Source: Lophius americanus (taxonomy: Eukaryota; Chordata; Actinopteri; Lophiiformes; Lophiidae). Taken from it: a DNA stretch of 64,000 bases. The DNA is taken from the NCBI GenBank assembly GCA_037951165.1, contig JBBDHG010000098.1, positions 2,401,501 through 2,465,500 of the forward strand, read 5' to 3'. Within the stretch, counting starts at the first letter, position 1. Every line of letters begins with the position of its first letter. The notes under the pieces are model-generated. The model was given only the letters and a program-made list of their open reading frames with translations. It did no database searches and was not told where the DNA came from. Of this stretch, positions 60,725 to 64,000 are shown in pieces. Made by a program: the position numbers and the translations under genes.

Positions 60725-61749
60725 GTGGCTTTTAATCATCCCTGGAGTAATGTGTTTGATCAATTAACAAGGAGCTGGAGCTAATAGTTGTAACCCTAAA
60801 GAACCAACAATCAAGATAATTTGAAACGGGAACTTCTTCCTGTTGACCATATTAATCAAAATTACTTGAAATCTTGTTCTAGCTTAGTGTGGCTGACTTA
60901 ATCTAAAAAAAAAATTATTAAATTGGAGGTATGCTTGATTTATTTCCGAATGTTAAAATGCAAAAAAGAACAAAAAGTAATGTTCCCTTCTAATGACATG
61001 TCAGCATGATTGATTCTTGTAAACATTACATTGAGTAATTTCATCTAAGTCTTAGATGATATATACAGATTTATTTTGAACAAATACATTAATTTCATAC
61101 AAAATAGGTGTTCAATTCACGTAAATTGTTATTATGTATTAATTTGAACAAACTAACTAAAACATGTAAAAATATTTGAGCTCATATGTCAAACATCAAA
61201 TTGTTTCAATTGGATCCTGAGGTCAGTTCATTCAGTGACAACACAAAGATCACATAAACCCCTCTTATCCATAAGTTCTGGTCCTTTCGTAGTCCAACAA
61301 AGTACTAGAAAAAGTTTTTCAACACTCTGATTCAGATTTTGGTAATCAGACTGGACCTGGGAAAACCAGGCAATTGTTCTGTTCGTTTAACTCATAAACA
61401 GAATAGCTGATTTCATTGAACCTCAGTCATCTAAGACAGGAAAGACGCCTAGTCCCTCATTCAAGGTGAAATGATGTGTTTATAGAGGATAAAAATTAGG
61501 CCTGGCTGTGTTGCCAGCTAACATGGTGTCTTTGAGAAGAGTGTCAAAGACCATTTTGTTCAGATTCATTACAAGATAAACTTATTAATCAAACGTTATT
61601 CAGCACTTAAAAGTATAAACAGCCTTATTCAACAGAAAATTATTAAGATACTAATTTATTGTTCGAAGTTCCAAATATCTCTGAGTTATGTTGAGCGTTA
61701 ACTAGTTGTTTACAGATTTGGTAGCATGTTTTTTTGTTAAACAGCAAAC

Positions 61750-61836
61750 CCTTCGATAGCTCAGTTGGTAGAGCGGAGGACTGTAGTGGAAATATCAGAC
61801 ATCCTTAGGTCGCTGGTTCAAATCCGGCTCGAAGGA
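61750..61836 (+). tRNA. tRNA-Tyr(GTA), array gene 18
   Basis: Identical body, tggaaatatcagac intron, TTTT terminator. First gene outside the second higher-order copy. Confidence 0.96.
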
Positions 61837-62796
61837 GTGGCTTTTAATCATCCCTGGAGTAATGTGTTTGATCAATTAACAAGGAGCTGGAGCTAATAGT
61901 TGTAACCCTAAAGAACCCACAATCAAGATAATTTGAAACGGGAACTTCTTCCTGTAGACCATATTCATCAAAATTACTTGAAATCTTGTGCTGGCTTAGT
62001 CTGGCTAACTTAATCTAAAAAAAAAAGATTAAATTGGAGGTATGCTTGATTTATTTCCGAATGTTAAAATGCAAAAAAGAACAAAAAGTAATGTTCCCTT
62101 CTAATGATATGTCAGCATGATTGATTCTTGTAAACATTACATTGAGTAATTTCATCTAAGTCCTAGATGATATATACACATTTATTTTGAACAAATACAT
62201 TAATTTCATACAAAATAGGTGTTCAATTCACGTAAATTGTTATTATGTATTAATTTGAACAAACTAACTAAAACATGTAAAAATATTTGAGCTCATATGT
62301 CAAACATCAAATTGTTTCAATTGGATCCTGAGGTCAGTTCATTCAGTGACAACACAAAGATCACATAGACCCCTCTTATCCATAAGTTCTGGTCCTTTCG
62401 TAGTCCAACAAAGTACTAGAAAAAGTTTTTCAACACCCTGATTCAGATTTTGGTAATCAGACTGGACCTGGGAAAACCAGGCAATTGTTCTGTTCGTTTA
62501 ACTCATAAACAGAATAGCTGATTTCATTGAACCTCAGTCATCTAAGACAGGAAAGATGCCTAGTCCCTCATTCAAGGTGAAATGATGTGTTTGTAGAGGA
62601 TAAAAATTAGGCCTGGCTGTGTTGCCAGCTAACATGGTGTAGTTATTCAGCACTTAAAAGTATAAACAGCCTTATTCAACAGAAAATTATTAAGATACTA
62701 ATTTATTGTTCGAAATTCCAAATATCGCTGAGTTATGTTGAGCGTTAACTAGTTGTTTACAGATTTGTTAGCATGCTTTTTTGTTTAGCAACCAAC

Positions 62797-62883
62797 CCTT
62801 CGATAGCTCAGTTGGTAGAGCGGAGGACTGTAGTGGAAATGTCAGACATCCTTAGGTCGCTGGTTCAAATCCGGCTCGAAGGA
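62797..62883 (+). tRNA. tRNA-Tyr(GTA), array gene 19
   Basis: Body and intron as gene 1; TTTT terminator. The leader has small private changes ('ttgttagcatgc', 'tgtttagcaacc'). Confidence 0.96.
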
Positions 62884-63838
62884 GTGGCTTTTAATCATCC
62901 CTGGAGTAATGTGTTTGATCAATTAACAAGGAGCTGGAGCTAATAGTTGTAACCCTAAAGAACCAACAATCAAGATAATTTGAAACGGGAACTTCTTCCT
63001 GTTGACCATATTAATCAAAATTACTTGAAATCTTGTTCTAGCTTAGTGTGGCTGACTTAATCTAAAAAAAAATGATTAAATTGGAGGTATGCTTGATTTT
63101 TTTTCGAATGTTAAAATGCAAAAAAGAACAAAAAGTAATGTCCCCTTCTAATGATATGTCAGCATGATAGATTCTTGTAAACATTACATTGAGTAATTTC
63201 ATCTAAGTCCTAGATGATATATACGCATTTATTTTGAACAAATACATTAATTTCATCCAAATAGGTTATCAATTCAAGTAGATTGTTAATATGAAGTAAT
63301 TTGAACAAACTGACTAGAACATGTTAACACATTTGAGCTCATATGTCAAACATCAAGTTGTATCGGATCCTGAGGTCAGTTCATTCAGTGACAACAGAAA
63401 GATCACATAAACCCCTCTTATCCATAAGTTCTGGTCCTTTCGTAGTCCAACAAAGTACTAGAAAAAGTTTTTCAACACCCTGATTCAGATTTTGGTAATC
63501 AGACTGGACCTGGGAAAACCAGGCAATTGTTCTGTTTGTTTAACTCATAAACAGAATAGCTGATTTCATTGAACCTCAGTCATCTAAGACAGGAAAGACG
63601 CCTAGTCCCTCATTCAAGGTGAAATGATGTGTTTATAGAGGATAAAAATTAGGCCTGGCTGTGTTGCCAGCTAACATGGTGTAGTTACTCAGCACTTAAA
63701 AGTATAAACAGCCTTATTCAACAGAAAATTATTAAGATACTAATTTATTGTTCGAAATTCCAAATATCGCTGAGTTATGTTGAGCGTTAACTAGTTGTTT
63801 ACAGATTTGGTAGCATGCTTTTTTGCTTAACAACCAAC

Positions 63839-63925
63839 CCTTCGATAGCTCAGTTGGTAGAGCGGAGGACTGTAGTGGAAATGTCAGACATCCTTAGGTC
63901 GCTGGTTCAAATCCGGCTCGAAGGA
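63839..63925 (+). tRNA. tRNA-Tyr(GTA), array gene 20
   Basis: Body and intron as gene 1; TTTT terminator. Last gene in the window; its spacer is cut by the window end. Confidence 0.96.
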
Positions 63926-64000
63926 GTGGCTTTTAATCATCCCTGGAGTAATGTGTTTGATCAATTAACCAGGAGCTGGAGCTAATAGTTGTAACCCTAA

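Larger units (their letters stand above)
54190..61500 (+). repeat. Higher-order repeat, copy 2 (genes 11-17)
   Basis: Matches copy 1 unit by unit (4=11, 5=12, 6=13, 7=14, 8=15, 9=16, 10=17), with scattered single-base differences and one divergent patch after gene 15. Similarity switches to another spacer type near 61500, before gene 18. Confidence 0.88.
42520..64000 (+). repeat. Tandem array of tRNA-Tyr units (about 1.05-1.11 kb each), running off the window
   Basis: Head-to-tail units each hold one tRNA-Tyr gene with an intron. Successive gene starts are 1111, 1112, 1112, 1113, 1049, 1111, 1049, 1047, 1049, 899, 1112, 1049, 1112, 1048, 1047, 1047, 899, 1112, 1047 and 1042 bp apart. Spacers are nearly identical; the 1.05-kb class lacks about 63 bp near 'tggtgtc|gttattcagc', and the 0.9-kb class lacks a further 150 bp. 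Spacer landmarks include a hairpin 'taatct-(A)n-agatta' with a variable A-run, a 'cctgggaaaaccagg' inverted repeat, and a T6-7 run about 20 bases before each gene. Homology to the unit fades to the left near 42520. Confidence 0.97.

Noticed and set aside
42672..64000. CRISPR-like array
   Set aside because: Regularly spaced repeats, but the unit is about 1 kb with a tRNA gene, spacers are near-identical, and the genome is eukaryotic.

Overview
The window is vertebrate, almost certainly teleost, nuclear DNA. The signs are spliced genes with consensus GT/AG introns, a fish-type TRIM (RING/B-box/coiled-coil/SPRY) gene, fish-style tRNA-derived SINEs, LINE, hAT-like and Gypsy debris, long AT microsatellites and an AT-rich background. 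The species cannot be named from the sequence alone.

Layout. (1) 1-3.8 kb: gene-free sequence with a SINE and a (TA)n tract. (2) 3.9-5.7 kb, + strand: one intact, single-exon TRIM gene coding 579 residues from the ATG at 3918, with an IRF/ISRE-like motif just upstream and a C-terminal tail that runs into tRNA-like SINE sequence. (3) 5.7-21.8 kb: no host gene seen. It holds decayed repeats, including several pieces of one unclassified, internally repetitive family, an inverted-repeat element near 9.4-9.9 kb, a long (TA)n at 13.0-13.2 kb and a hAT-like element at 16.8-17.6 kb. (4) 21.97-38.27 kb, + strand: a complete eight-exon makorin gene (mkrn1, 430 residues) encoding a RING E3 ligase with four C3H1 zinc fingers. 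Its introns hold a LINE 3' end, a broken Gypsy element whose integrase lies upstream of its reverse transcriptase (Gmr1-like order) with a SINE inside it, and other repeat pieces. (5) 38.3-42.5 kb: the mkrn1 3' UTR, with a good proximal and a possible distal poly(A) signal, then unassigned sequence. (6) 42.5-64.0 kb: a tandem array of intron-bearing tRNA-Tyr(GTA) genes, all on the + strand, one per unit of about 1.05-1.11 kb (two units are 0.9 kb). There are 20 tRNA-Tyr copies plus one degenerate edge copy whose anticodon reads GAA. The array runs off the right end of the window.

The array is the most unusual part. It has a higher-order structure: seven successive units (genes 4-10) are repeated as genes 11-17 with a period of about 7,315 bp, sharing private deletions and substitutions. 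One spacer (genes 8-9) carries a patch matching another spacer type, which looks like gene conversion. Eighteen of the 20 copies have an identical 73-nt mature body. Genes 9 and 16 share changes in the T arm/B box, the intron and the terminator and may be inactive. The edge copy has decayed, as expected where homogenisation is weakest.

The TRIM gene, mkrn1 and the tRNA array have no evident functional link; they are neighbours. All family assignments were made by reading motifs; no database search was run.
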